In this document: piece by piece, positions 11,765-22,714 of the stretch | Layout: each line of letters starts with the position of its first letter | How positions within the stretch are numbered: the first letter of the stretch is position 1 | Assembly: GCA_030765065.1 (NCBI GenBank) | Contig: CM060980.1 | Location: forward strand, 59,132,364-59,196,363 | Length of the DNA: 64,000 nt | Source of the DNA: Deroplatys truncata | Taxonomy: Eukaryota > Arthropoda > Insecta > Mantodea > Mantidae | Direction: 5' to 3' | Notes under the pieces: generated by a model | The model's database searches: none | Seen by the model: the letters and a program-made list of their open reading frames with translations, nothing else | Told to the model about the DNA's origin: nothing | Translations under genes and position numbers: made by a program

Positions 11765-12165
11765 TTCCTTTTTATGTATTCTTATTCGGCGGAAATATCA
11801 CTACACTTGTCATCTGTTTCAGGATTGTAGAACCAGGCAACGGTATTCGGCGGGTTGCGGCCTTCCCTGACGTCACTGCGGTACCACCCAGTTAGGTCTC
11901 TCCTCAGCTTGGGGCTCCGCTCCGGAGCACCCTAGAGGTTGGTGGCTTGTGGACAGGGACCATGCGGAGTCGGTGGCATTCTATCTAGAAACGTTAGGGA
12001 CCCCGTCCATGCTTGCACCCGTCGGCATCCGGTTCTGGTCGCCCTTCGGGTCTCCCTCCTCATCCCTCCTTCCCAGAGGTCACATTGGAAGCACAATGGG
12101 CCGACTGTGCATTGCTCTGTCCCGTTTCCGAGGATCTCTCCGTGATACGAACTTTTACCTTTACC
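11765..12165 (+). repeat. SINE family E, 3' half (split copy)
   Basis: Contains GTTTCAGGATTGTAGAACCAG, ATCTAGAAACGTTAGGGACC, CTTCGGGTCTCCC and CACATTGGAAGCACAATGG, matching the 3' part of the 3935-4425 copy in order. It is much more GC-rich than its surroundings. Confidence 0.6.
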
Positions 12166-12169
12166 AGGA

Positions 12170-12433
12170 ATAAATAATTTTATTCTGAATACAATTCGGT
12201 ATGTAGATGGCCAGGTGATAATTGCAAGATTGGAAGAAGAAATACAAAGGTGAGTATATATATATAGGTAATTTATCTCTTTTTCCCTTTTTCTTGTTCC
12301 TTTTTGTTGTGTTTTCTTTCTCTGTTGTTTATTTTGTCACCCTATTGTATCTTAAATATGCATATACGGTCAATGACCCATGCACTAAATACTTGTGAAA
12401 TAACTTCAATAATTTGAAACCAATAAACACACC

Positions 12434-12437
<4 letters not shown>
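12170..12437 (+). pseudogene. Internally deleted non-LTR retrotransposon
   Basis: A short reverse-transcriptase piece is readable at about 12190-12250 (RYVDGQVIIARLEEEIQR, the YxDD active-site region with the second Asp changed to Gly). Directly after it comes the same 3' untranslated region as in the element at 54655-55638 (TGTTGTGTTTTCTTTCTCTG, GTCACCCTATTGTATCTTAA, GGTCAATGACCCATGCAC, AATAATTTGAAACCAATAA). The rest of the reverse transcriptase and the whole C-terminal region are missing. The junction lies at ACAAAGGT, a sequence also present at the stop/3'UTR boundary of the longer copy. Confidence 0.75.
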
Positions 12438-12532
<95 letters not shown>

Positions 12533-12535
12533 TCT
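12438..12535 (+). repeat. (TATC)n tail of the deleted LINE
   Basis: About 24 tetranucleotide units with a short TGTC-substituted run near 12503. It continues directly from CACACCTTATC at the end of the LINE 3'UTR. Confidence 0.9.
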
Positions 12536-13915
12536 CTACTAAATCAGATAATTAAGGCGTATAATCTACATATAACTATAAACAAAACAAAAACAATGGC
12601 ATTCATTGGCAATGAATATAAAATACTAAAATAATAATCAAAATTATAAACTTGATCAAGTAAGAACATTTCATTATTTGAAACATCCTATCACTCTCGG
12701 AGGAAACAAGGATTTGTAAATAAAATCAAATACATTTAAACAAATAATAGGAAACCTAAATAATAAGACAAGGAATGAATTGAACCTGTTGATGAAGTTC
12801 TTCAAGGTGATGGTGATACTGAGATATGGGCATTCACAAGAGAGAGACAGAGAGAAATGCTGCACAAGTAATCAAAATGTGATTTATAAGAACAGTTGGA
12901 GGATATAATAGAACTGATAAAGGGTGAAACACAAAAATTAGAGAAAGGTTTAAGCTTTAGAGTTAAAAAAAAACGGTTTTGAAGATTGAAATCATTAGAA
13001 ACAACATCCAAAGAAAGAGGTTAGACTATAATCCAAGATGGGAAAGAAGAGTTGGACGTCCAAACCAAAAAAGGAGAGATCTGATTTTTCTTCAAGAGGG
13101 TGGAACAGTTCAGTGATGAACTAAAACGTGACGTTGATGTTGATGAACTAAGTGAGAAACTATCATTAAATGTGACGCGGCCTTCATCGGAAGACAATCA
13201 AATTATCATGGACAATGGCCGTTGAAAGCTACAATTTCATTTGAGAAAATGTGTTGATATCTGTACATCAGACAGGATTTGAACATGCAACTTCCAAAAG
13301 GTGCTGAAGCACAGCTTGGTGGAGGAATGACAAGTAGCTGCTAGACTCAAACTGGACGTTGACGCCTTCTACTAACTACTTGTCGAGAGACATGCGACAA
13401 CGGCTATTACACCGTCACATACCCCCTTCACATGTACGTTTTTTTTCCCTCTGCCCCTTTCTCCCACAGGAGCTCGCCAATTTATTCCACACATCGCAGC
13501 ATACGTGCCAGATCACGCGTTCCCAAAACCGCCTATAACATTACTACAGTCGCGGCTTCCAGCGACCATGTGTTAAAGATGATAAGATACGTCACCTAAC
13601 TAAAAATAAAAAAGGCAGAGGTGAGTAAAAAAAAAATGTTCCATCCAAAGTGGTGCATGTCAGCAGTGTCTATACGACGTGTTACGGGGCAAAAACGGCA
13701 CACGTTTAGCGATTAATGTAGACGAGGCGAGTGTGAACATTTCTACGTGGTCACATCAGGAGAAAGTGTTTCATGAGCTCTCTGCAGAGATGTTCTCCAT
13801 CCACAAAGCAGAATATGAGACACATACTTTAAATAAAGCGATCAATCGTTGAAAAATTGTCATAAATACAATTTTTATTACCTTAATTTGTTATTAACGG
13901 TTATTTTTTAAGTTT
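12536..13915. other. Unassigned; possible decayed coding remnant
   Basis: About 12800-13190 reads on the plus strand as a broken, glutamate- and lysine-rich chain (pieces such as EQLEDIIELIKGETQKLEKG and DELKRDVDVDELSEKLS) with stops between. It might be a coiled-coil LINE ORF1-like relic, but no diagnostic motif is present. The rest shows nothing recognisable. Confidence 0.25.
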
Positions 13916-13917
13916 CC

Positions 13918-14185
13918 CAGTTTATGATTACTGTGTTTTGCTGTTTACTTAACCGCTTATTACCACAATTACACATACAGACACACCACAAACACCCATA
14001 CCCGTGGCGGGACTCGAACCGGCGAGCACTCAGCTTGGCGGAGCGCCGGAACTATACGCTCCAGAGATCGCGGTACGAGGGCCAGCTGAAAGCTCCCACC
14101 CCCAACCGGGATCGAACCAGAGAACCCCTCGCACAGCAGGTAGGTGCGCTACTACTGTCCTACGAGGCGAGCCAAGGTTGAATCT
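13918..14185 (-). repeat. SINE family S2 with a second tRNA-like head
   Basis: Minus strand: one tRNA-like unit with B box GGTTCGATCCC (about 14110) is followed by a second with GGTTCGAGTCCCGCCACGG (about 14010). The S2 body comes next: GTATGGGTGTTTGTG, AATAAGCGG, AACACAGTAATCATAAACTGG. The other two S2 copies have only the second unit, so this copy is a dimer or a SINE-in-SINE fusion. Confidence 0.7.
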
Positions 14186-15090
14186 TTTACTTTTTATCTA
14201 AATCTAGTGCCATTCACTTAAGACGCAATTGAATGAACTAATCAGCCAGGTTCTCTGTGTTCAAAATATTTAATCATAAATAAAGTTACCAGACGTCCGG
14301 AAAATTCCGGATTTATTTTGGAATTTAATCTTCTGTCCGGTGTCCGGGAGTGCAGATAGCATAATTATAATTTGAATAAAATAAGTATTGATAATTAAAT
14401 AAGAGATGAATAAAGATGTAAGGGAATAATCCTATGAAATTATTATATAAAATAATTCAAAAAATTGAAATCGAAGAATTCCTGAAATGTTATGTATGTC
14501 TTAAATTTTTATATTCACAATTCGTTTCCTTTAAGTGGATCGGTGACTAGGAAAAGTAGAAAATTAACGTAGAAAATTAACCGAATTTTAAAAACTTTAG
14601 CTGTGAAGATTTCACGTTAAACAAGCCTGATGTTTTGGTAAGACATAGAAATACAGTTGATCACATACTCACTTACTCACTCTTTCTCAAAGCCGACACC
14701 TTCTTCTAAGAATGCTTGTTTTTGGAGTAAAGAGACTTCAAACGTGAAACCTCGATATCGAAATAATGGATTCAATGCAGTACCTACTAGAGGTGGAAGG
14801 AATGACTATTTTTCAATAATACTTTCAACCGTTTCTATTCCAAAATTTACTTATTAGTTTTCAAATAACACTAAAATAACAGGCAAGAAGCTGAACAAAG
14901 CATTTACACTTACAAGGCACTCTTGGTACACCGTTGCTTTCCTGACTTGGGTTACTTCGCATCAAGTCGTGATTATTTATTCTCTTCACAGGAATATTGG
15001 AGGATGATTCTTCTCTTTATTTACCATACACGCGCACATTAAATAATGTTAGCAACAATACAATAGCGTTACACCTGAAAAATCACAAGA
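14186..15090. other. Unassigned, with a CCGGA palindromic cluster
   Basis: Around 14288-14350 GTCCGGAAAATTCCGGA is followed by GTCCGGTGTCCGGG, an interrupted inverted arrangement of one motif. It could be the end of a DNA transposon. Nothing else is recognised. Confidence 0.3.
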
Positions 15091-15096
15091 GTTAGG

Positions 15097-15990
15097 TCAC
15101 ATATTATGCAGGACATGGAAATGTCCCTCCACGACCAGTCCACTCATGAAAGCGGTCTTTAGCAGCCTACGAATATCTAATGAGAAATGAGGAGGTGCTC
15201 CATCTTGTTGAAAAGCAAAATAAGGAGCACGCTTCAATTCTGGAATAACAGATTCTTCCAACCATTCTAGATACCGAGATCCCGTAACAGTGTCGTCAAA
15301 GAAAAACTGTCCTACAACTCCAGATACCAGCCCAACAATTAACACTCAGCATATTCTAATATTTTGTGCGGATTACCAGCAGCGCAGTATATGCTATTCC
15401 ATCTGTTTATATCTCGTTTAATTCGAACGTTGCTTCGTCAGACCAGACAATTTTTGGTAACAACTCTGGATCAACCTCATGCCTGATGAGAAACTGCTTA
15501 AAAGTGCAATGTTTCTAGCACCATCACCAGAATGCAACACCTGTAACAATTTTGATCGATTCGCACGGAACTTTAGATCTCGTAACAAATTTTGTACACC
15601 ACAATAACTGGATATTCAAACAAAAGCTCGCTTTCCAGTGGACTTACGAGGACTGATAACATAATTCTGTGCAACAAATTCAAAATCTTCCTCTCTTTTA
15701 ACAGTCCTGAGACCGGCCACTTTCCAATAAGTCTGTAAGTGACTCATTTCGTTAAATCTAAAGCTCAAATTAGGAATTGCTAGTCGTGTTGGCGGCTGAG
15801 CATCTGGAAACAGTTCTTGGAAGTCTTGCAACAATAATATTGAACCTTTACGATGCCAACGCCAACATTCTAACACAAAAACTCGCTGAATTTTCGTTAA
15901 TTTTCTTTTTATTTTTACAAGACATGCTATTAACAAAATATGACAACATAAACAAATAAATACAAGGCATACGAACTTCCTTATCAACGA
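15097..15990 (-). pseudogene. mariner/Tc1-superfamily transposase pseudogene
   Basis: Minus strand, N- to C-terminal. A DUF4817-like DNA-binding region (KIQRVFVLECWRWHRKGS, then PPTRLAIPNLSFRFNE) lies at about 15740-15900, with HVSPRKST-like sequence SPRKSTGKRAFV ending at about 15616. The first catalytic Asp is in KIVWSDEATFELNE (about 15413-15457), [20 protein letters not shown] lies near 15270, and the second Asp is in [10 protein letters not shown] (about 15186-15215). The frame changes between 15345 and 15616 and the C-terminal third is missing or decayed, so it is non-functional. Inverted repeats were not found. The gene context is other repeats only. Confidence 0.85.
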
Positions 15991-16445
15991 GAATCACACG
16001 GTTACTATGGTGATCAGTAAAACATCACTATCTCTGCAACATGCCAGACGCCACTAAACTCGATTATAACATACAAACAGGATTTTATGCGTGTAATTTA
16101 TGCACACTTTTCGGGAAAATGACTTTTAGCACACGCTGTAGAATTGGTAGTAGTTGAAAACTATGCAGTTGCTTACATTGGATTTAATCACTTTGGATTG
16201 GAACGATTTCAAATATCCACTACAGACAACATATGCTGATATGCTGAAATGACATGTAAGTGAAATTGCTGGTTTTTAACTAATTTCAACACTTCTTTAA
16301 GTAAGTATAATTTTAATTAATTTTGTATAACACAATGCCTCTATCAAAATGTTTAATTTCGATATCGGATTAATGTTAGCAATAAAGGTCTTTTGATACA
16401 GAAAACATTTCTTGCTCGCGAAAAAAAAACCGTTAAAGTTTCGAA
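15991..16445. other. Unassigned AT-rich DNA
   Basis: Possibly the outer part of the transposon relic on its left (a minus-strand GCTAAAAGTCATTTTC resembles mariner ends), but no matching partner end was found. Confidence 0.25.
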
Positions 16446-16449
16446 AAGA

Positions 16450-17462
16450 TGAAGAAAGAGTTTGTTGCTTCACGTATGGAAAGCCAGTTTGAAGAAGATG
16501 TTTTGTTGTATTGTTGTTGCTTCACATATGATAAGCTAATTTGAAGAAGATTTGTATTATATTTCGACTGTTGGGGAGCCAAATTTGAAGTAGTTGCAAC
16601 CGCACGTATAGTAAAAAGTTTCCGGTGGCCTTTGCCCTAAATGTACTTTCCGGTGAGCCTCAAAAAAAATGTTTAAAAATATTAACCTTGTAATTTTTAC
16701 TGTTTCTTTAAATGTTATATATTTATGTTTGCCTCGGCTGCGTAAGTATTTATACTTTTTAGAGACATGAATGTCTTAGCAGGGAGTGGTGCGACTGAAG
16801 AATGTAGGCTTACACAGATTATAATTTTACTTCACCCCCTTTATTAATGATTGACACGATTTAAATAACACTTGACTGATATAGAGAGAGCTGTGAGATT
16901 TTTTATTAATTACTTGCACTTTTTAACACTTAAACTATTTTTGTCTCACACAAAATACGTATTAAATTTCTCGAGAACGCATCTCGCGTCCGGTTAGAAA
17001 CGCTGTCTACAAGCAACTGACTTCTGAATTTGTAAATTTTGCTCCATTTTAGTTTCTGATTGGCTAATCCTTGTCCAATAGAATACGTTCATTTAACTAA
17101 AGCTTTTTCTGGTTGTTGAGTGGATATTTTATAAACTGTCACAAAAATTACATTATTGCTTCCAAGAATCACAAGTAGAATTTTTAAACTTTCAAATTCA
17201 TTATTGCCTCAAGGTTACCTCATTGTTACCTCATTGTTAGCAACTTTTGACCTATTTCTCACAGCTCCTACATTATTAAATTACGTGATACATTCACATA
17301 ACATTATTACACATGGATACAATAATATAAACATATACAATGACTGTAATATACACTTTTTATATTTTGTTACATACCATATTGCTTTAAGGCGGGCTGT
17401 TATTGAATTTATATATAATATAATTAGACCGAAATCATTTAAGTGTTAAAAATACTGCCTCA
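16450..17462 (+). mobile_element. Solo LTR, family LTR1 (copy 2)
   Basis: Starts TGAAGAAAGAG, ends ACTGCCTCA, and has an exact 4-bp duplication AAGA at 16446-16449 and 17463-17466. It carries three GAAGAAG/GAAGTAG-ended modules near the left end, ATTGG boxes at about 17057 and a TATA-like ATTTTATAAACTG at about 17127. Confidence 0.9.
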
Positions 17463-17466
17463 AAGA

Positions 17467-18040
17467 GCACTTAATAATATCATTATATTGACTTTATTTC
17501 CTCCACTACACTACACTAAACCTCTCTGATTCTATTTACTGCAAGGAATCATATTGATTGTGCTACTTAACTCCATCTAGCGCTAAGTGAAATTTACGAG
17601 ACATATCAGCCGCCGTATACTAATAAGTACAGGAGGTGCCATCAATTAGCAAGTTGGCATCATTTGTTGTGATGGTGGCTGACTGATAATTTTCCAGTAG
17701 CACCCAAACTTGGCCGGACGTCCATCCATCCATCTCCCTCCCGCCGGCAACCGGGGAGACATGAGATGGAAGAATGACACATACATTCTGGGAACCAACA
17801 AAAACGGATCCTGACAGGGATACTGCGGAAAAGTCACCACCGTAGTTTGTTTTGTGAAATCACGAGTGAAGAATATTCCTACAGCGTTGTCTCTGGTAGT
17901 AATAACGATTTGCATGATGGGCTGTCACGTTTTATATTTTATCGTCCAGTAATAAATAGGAAAACAGAGAAAACTCCGAGCGCAAAAGGAAAAGACCAGC
18001 AGGGAAATTAATTTCTGTAAAAATAAATGTTGTTACCTAA

Positions 18041-18071
<31 letters not shown>

Positions 18072-18475
18072 CAAAACTGCCGAAAATTGTCAATAGAGAC
18101 AGCTGACAGTGTTGTTAAAAGTTTGTAACAATAGCAAGTTGAGAAGTCCCATAACGAACTGTTTAGATACTCGTCTTTTCCAGACGGAAGATTGTGTTAA
18201 TTAATTTCTTTGTTTGGGGAATTTAATTACAAAGCGCAGACAAAATCATAGGGAAATGAGATTATAGGTATTTCAAACAATTCTATTGTCCTCAATATCA
18301 CTTCTCTTCTTTACGATTGTTTTACATTCTTCTTCTTCTCTTGAACTAGGCTACCAGCCTGTTTCTTTTAGAGTAAATCGAATCATCTCTTCCTTGGTCT
18401 TCCTGGGATTCTCCCCACTTCTGGAATATTATCATCTAGTTAGTATTATATCAGGTGCCATTTTTCAAATATGAT
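17467..18475. other. Unassigned, with a (TA)n run
   Basis: A (TA)n microsatellite lies at 18043-18072. An 89-codon minus-strand frame at 17646-17915 has no known motif. No repeat family is recognised. Confidence 0.4.
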
Positions 18476-18479
18476 CATT

Positions 18480-19489
18480 TGAAGTAGATGGTTTGTTACG
18501 TTGTTTGCACCACGCTTTGGGCGTCAATTTGAAGTAGGTGGTTGCTGCTCCGTATGAAAAGCCGATTTGAAGTAGGAGTTGTATTATAGTTCAACTGTTG
18601 GGGAGCCGAATTTGAAATTCGTTGCAACCGCACGTATAGTAAACAGTTTCCGGTAGCCTTCGCCCCAAATGTATTTTTAGATGGCCTTTGCCCCAAGTTT
18701 AAAAAAATATTAACTTTGTAATTAAACTGTTTCTTTAAATATTTAATATTTATGTTTGCCTCGGCTGCGTCAGTATTATTTTAGAGACAAGGATATCTTG
18801 GCAGGGCGTGATGCGACAAGAATGTAGGCTTACACAGATTTTAAGTTTTAATTCACTATTTTTTATTAATCCTTAACACAAATTAAATAGCACTTCACTG
18901 ATATCGAGAGCTGTGAGATTCTTTTAATACTTGCACTTTTTACCACATATACTATTTTCGTCTCACAAGAATACATAATTAATTTCTCGAGGACACATCT
19001 CGCGTCTGGTTATCTACACTGATTGGAGGCAATTGAATTGATTTCAACCGTCTAAACTTGTAAATTTCTGTGTTTCAAGTCTCTGATTGGCTAATCCTAC
19101 TCCAATAGTATACCTTCATTTAACTAAAGCTTTTTCTGGTCGTTGATTGGCTATTTTATAAACTGTCACTAAAATTACATTATTGTTACTCCAATAATCA
19201 CTAGTAGCATTTAAACTTCCTTACTATTATTGCCTCAAGATTACCCCATTCTTACCTCATTGTTAGCAACTTTAAACTTATTATTCTCACAGCTCCTACA
19301 TTATTAAATTACGTAATATATTCACATAACATTATTACACATGGATACAATAATATAAGCATATGCAATGACTGTAATATACATTTTACAAATTATTATA
19401 TACACATATTGCTTCAAGGCGGGCTGTTATTGAATTTACATATTATATAATTTGACTGAAATCATTTAAGTGTTAAAAACACTGCCTCA
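18480..19489 (+). mobile_element. Solo LTR, family LTR1 (copy 3)
   Basis: Starts TGAAGTAGATGG, ends ACTGCCTCA, exact duplication CATT at 18476-18479 and 19490-19493. Near the left end is GCACCACGCTTTGGGCGTCA, resembling the 3' end of a tRNA-Lys read in the same sense. Confidence 0.9.
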
Positions 19490-19499
19490 CATTCCATTT

Positions 19500-19831
19500 T
19501 TCTCTTCTTTTCTCTGTCCATTCCACAACATTCTTTATTCTGCATTTATTCTAATATCTTCGTTCCTGTTTCTATTAAGTTTCGTTACCCCCACTATTTT
19601 TCTTACGGTTTTCATTTCTGTTACTTTCATTAATTTCTTTGTCCTTACAGTGTCTCCTGTCGTTTCTGAGTATGTTAATATTTGTCTAATTACCCTTTTA
19701 TAAATCCTTGCCTTAGGTTTTGTAGGTAGATATTTATTTTTCCATATGAGATCGTTCAGGAAACCAGATACCTGATTTGCTTTTACGAGTATTACTTGTG
19801 AAAGTTTGTTTGTTAAAGAAAGAAAGAACAT
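19500..19831 (-). pseudogene. Non-LTR retrotransposon reverse-transcriptase relic
   Basis: Minus strand, about 19535-19770, a readable post-catalytic region of a non-LTR ORF2: VSGFLNDLIWKNKYL, then TKPKARIYKRVIRQILTYSE, then a lysine-rich TRTKKLMKV-type stretch and VRKIVGVTK. In related elements this part follows the YADD active site. The catalytic domain itself is not present and the relic is bounded on the right by an LTR1 at 19489 (genomic left). Confidence 0.75.
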
Positions 19832-19879
19832 TAATTGCGTTCATATGGATTTTGCAAAACCCTTTTTGTAATCTCTCCA

Positions 19880-20065
19880 AAGGGGGCGAGGGTAGCGCAG
19901 CAACTTCATTTCCGGCTCCCGAGGATACGGGCTTCGATTCCTTGTTCTGGGGTAGTGATATTATGTCACTCCTACCCAGGCCTTCACTTCTGACTTTCTC
20001 ATGTGAAGTATCTCCAAGGTCCAATGTGGTTCGGAATCCACGGTAAAAGCTGTAGGTCCTCTCAT
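19880..20065 (+). repeat. tRNA-derived SINE, unassigned family
   Basis: A-box-like GGGTAGCGCAGCAAC at about 19889 and B-box-like GGGCTTCGATTCC at about 19929 are spaced as in a tRNA, followed by about 120 bp of unique body. Only one copy is seen in the window. Confidence 0.5.
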
Positions 20066-20856
20066 TGCTTCGGCATCCTCTTCATCACCCTATCATCGGA
20101 GGCAACGGACTCCTCCCGCTAGGTGTCTCCACCTCAGAAATGGGTCCAGTAGTCGCTTGGTGGAATGAGGTCATAGACCATATGGGGAGCGTTAGAAACG
20201 TCCCTTGAGATTTGGATAATGTACATGGGATTTATATAAGTTCCCCTGCGAATCGTCGGCTGTGATGCATGATGATTAATTACTTTTTGTGCCGCAGAGA
20301 AAGTCCGCTGCATTTGGGAAGACTGAGATACCGCATGTGGGTAAACTCGAATGAAGAAACCCACCTTCTGAACATGGCATTACGGAAGTAATTGAGAGAG
20401 GAAATCTAGGCTTAAGTATAGGCATAAACCAAGTTAGTGTCTAGTGACGAATTTGCAAGTGACACTAAAACATCGCAGTAAAGCTAATAGTAGGGCTAAA
20501 ATACCTTACAAAGATGCACACCTTCCTAAAAACCGAAATCAACCAAAAATAATATAAGTGCAATCAAGCTAAAGACATTATGGCAAGCATGAAATATTTG
20601 CACCCAAACATGCGTAGCAACATTTAAAACTCAATACATATATTCTTAACTGTAACGTAACATATATTCCAATGGGAGAAAAGGCATTCAATTTTAGTAG
20701 AACCCCTTAGAATCTAAAAGATCTTACCCAGTCGCATACGACTTTCATCGAGTAAAACGAATGTCCACAATACCTTTCTTTGGGAGAAAATTACACGAAG
20801 AAAGCTCTGAAAGTTCTGGTTTGAAAGTTGAATCAGACTTGAAAACTTAAATGTCA
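20066..20856. other. Unassigned DNA
   Basis: No gene or repeat recognised. Confidence 0.35.
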
Positions 20857-20860
20857 CGAC

Positions 20861-21849
20861 TGAAGAAAGGTGTATTTGTTACGTTACTTTTTTACCTCGC
20901 TTTGGGCGTCAATTTAAGGTAGTTTGTATTGAAGGAATTGTATGATATTTCAACTGTTGGGGAGCCGAACTTGAAGTAGTTGCAACCACACGTATAGTAC
21001 CCGCTTTCCGGTAGCCTTCGCCCCAAATGTACTTTAAGGTGGCCTTTGCCCCAAGTTTAAAAAAATATTAACTTTGTAATTAAACTGTCTCTTTAAATAT
21101 TTAATATTTATGTTTGCCTCGGCTACATCAGTATTATTTAGAGACACGGATGTCTTGGCAGGGTTGTGATACGACTAAGAATGTAGGCTTACACAGATTA
21201 TAATTTTTACTTTACTCCTTTTAATAATACTTGTTACGATTTAAATAACACTTCACTGATATAGAGAGAGCTGAGAGATGTTTTTATTAAATACTTGCAC
21301 TTTTTAATACGTAAACTATATTTCGTCTCACACGAATACGTATTATATCTCTCGAGGACACATCTTGCGTCTGGTTATGAGGACTGTTTGGAGGCAACTG
21401 AATTGATTTCAACCGTCTAAACTTGTAAATTTCTGTATTTCAAGTCTCTGATTGGCTAATCGTACTCCAATAGAATACCTGCATTTAACTAAAGCTTTTT
21501 CTGGTTGTTGATTGGCTATTTTTAAACTGTCACTAGAATTACATTATTTTTGCTCCAAGAATCACAAGTAGTACTGTTAAATCTTCTTACTCATTATTGA
21601 CTCAAGGTTATCTCATTGTTACGTCTTTGTTAGCAGCTTTTGACCTATTTCTCACAGCTCCTACATTATTAAATATATATTCACATAACATTATTGAACA
21701 TGTATACAATAATATAAGCATATGCAATTACTGTTACGTACATTTTACAAACTACCACATACACACACTGCTTCAAGGCGGGCCGTTATTGAATTTACAC
21801 ATTGTATAATTTGAACTGAAACTATTTAAGTGTTAAAAATACTGCCTCA
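20861..21849 (+). mobile_element. Solo LTR, family LTR1 (copy 4)
   Basis: Starts TGAAGAAAGG, ends ACTGCCTCA, exact duplication CGAC at 20857-20860 and 21850-21853. The shared A at the right edge would allow a 5-bp ACGAC reading, but the other copies support 4 bp. Confidence 0.9.
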
Positions 21850-21851
21850 CG

Positions 21852-21935
21852 ACTTGGACTGGAACCAGGGATCTTCGGCTCTCTGTGCAGATATTCTTAT
21901 TCTTTTAGCTACTATGGCGAGATACCCGTACACTC
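21852..21935 (-). repeat. tRNA-like remnant
   Basis: Minus strand CATAGTAGCTAAAAGAAT and CCCTGGTTCCAGTCC sit at A-box and B-box spacing. No SINE body follows because an LTR1 begins there. Confidence 0.35.
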
Positions 21936-22060
21936 TCTGATTCGATTCACTATCTCAGTAAACCTTGAACCCTAGTTAATTACGATTCATTTATGTACTT
22001 GTTATTTCACAGCAGCCAGGCATGGGTACGAGTTTGAAAAGTTGAATCAGGTTTGAAAAC

Positions 22061-22538
22061 TCTGGTGTTACATTTACATGATTTTTCTACCCGTTATAGT
22101 TTATTTTATATGTCTACTACAAACCATTCCTAGAAAGCTTACTTTTCTACCTACTTCATATTCATCAAAGTAAACGTTTGCAGAAATAATTTCACTACAC
22201 ATTTCGTTATACGTACAAGGCGGATACAAAAAGCAGAATCGATAGCCAGATGCCTCTATATGCTGCTCTTGAAATTACAAACTTTGTCCATAACTTCACG
22301 AGAAACAACAGAATAGCGGAAGCACTAAAATGAAAAGTACTAAAAATTTTAAACCAACATTAAACAATATCTCGGGTATGACTCATGCCACAGAGAAAAT
22401 TATTTGAAATAAATTGTGGGAGATTTCCAATGTTATGGTTAATCAGTTAGACGAAATTGTATAGAATTCCTCTCGAATGTTCGAAATTCTGGGTGGAATA
22501 CAATCCTTCTTCTACTTATTATAAGTAGTAGAGAAAGT
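22061..22538 (-). mobile_element. Family B element, internally deleted copy
   Basis: Minus-strand copy with both ends: TCTGGTGTTACATTTACATG at the genomic left (the element's right end) and ACAATCCTTCTTCTACTTAT...GTAGAGAAAGT at the genomic right. About half of the interior is gone. It lies between two LTR1 solo LTRs. Confidence 0.75.
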
Positions 22539-22714
22539 AAAAATGAATGTCAGGCATCTTCAGCTCACCGTGCCGAAGCTCTGGCCTCTCGAGTTACCGT
22601 ACCGAGGTAACGCATTAACCCTGTGTGTACCAATATGACACAAAGGTGTTTCGTTAGGGATTTATATTTTTAATGTATTTTTTCCAATTTTTATTACACT
22701 TACATTCAACAATA

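Noticed and set aside
15097..15990. Intact transposase
   Set aside because: The two conserved blocks are in different frames and the last catalytic region is not found.
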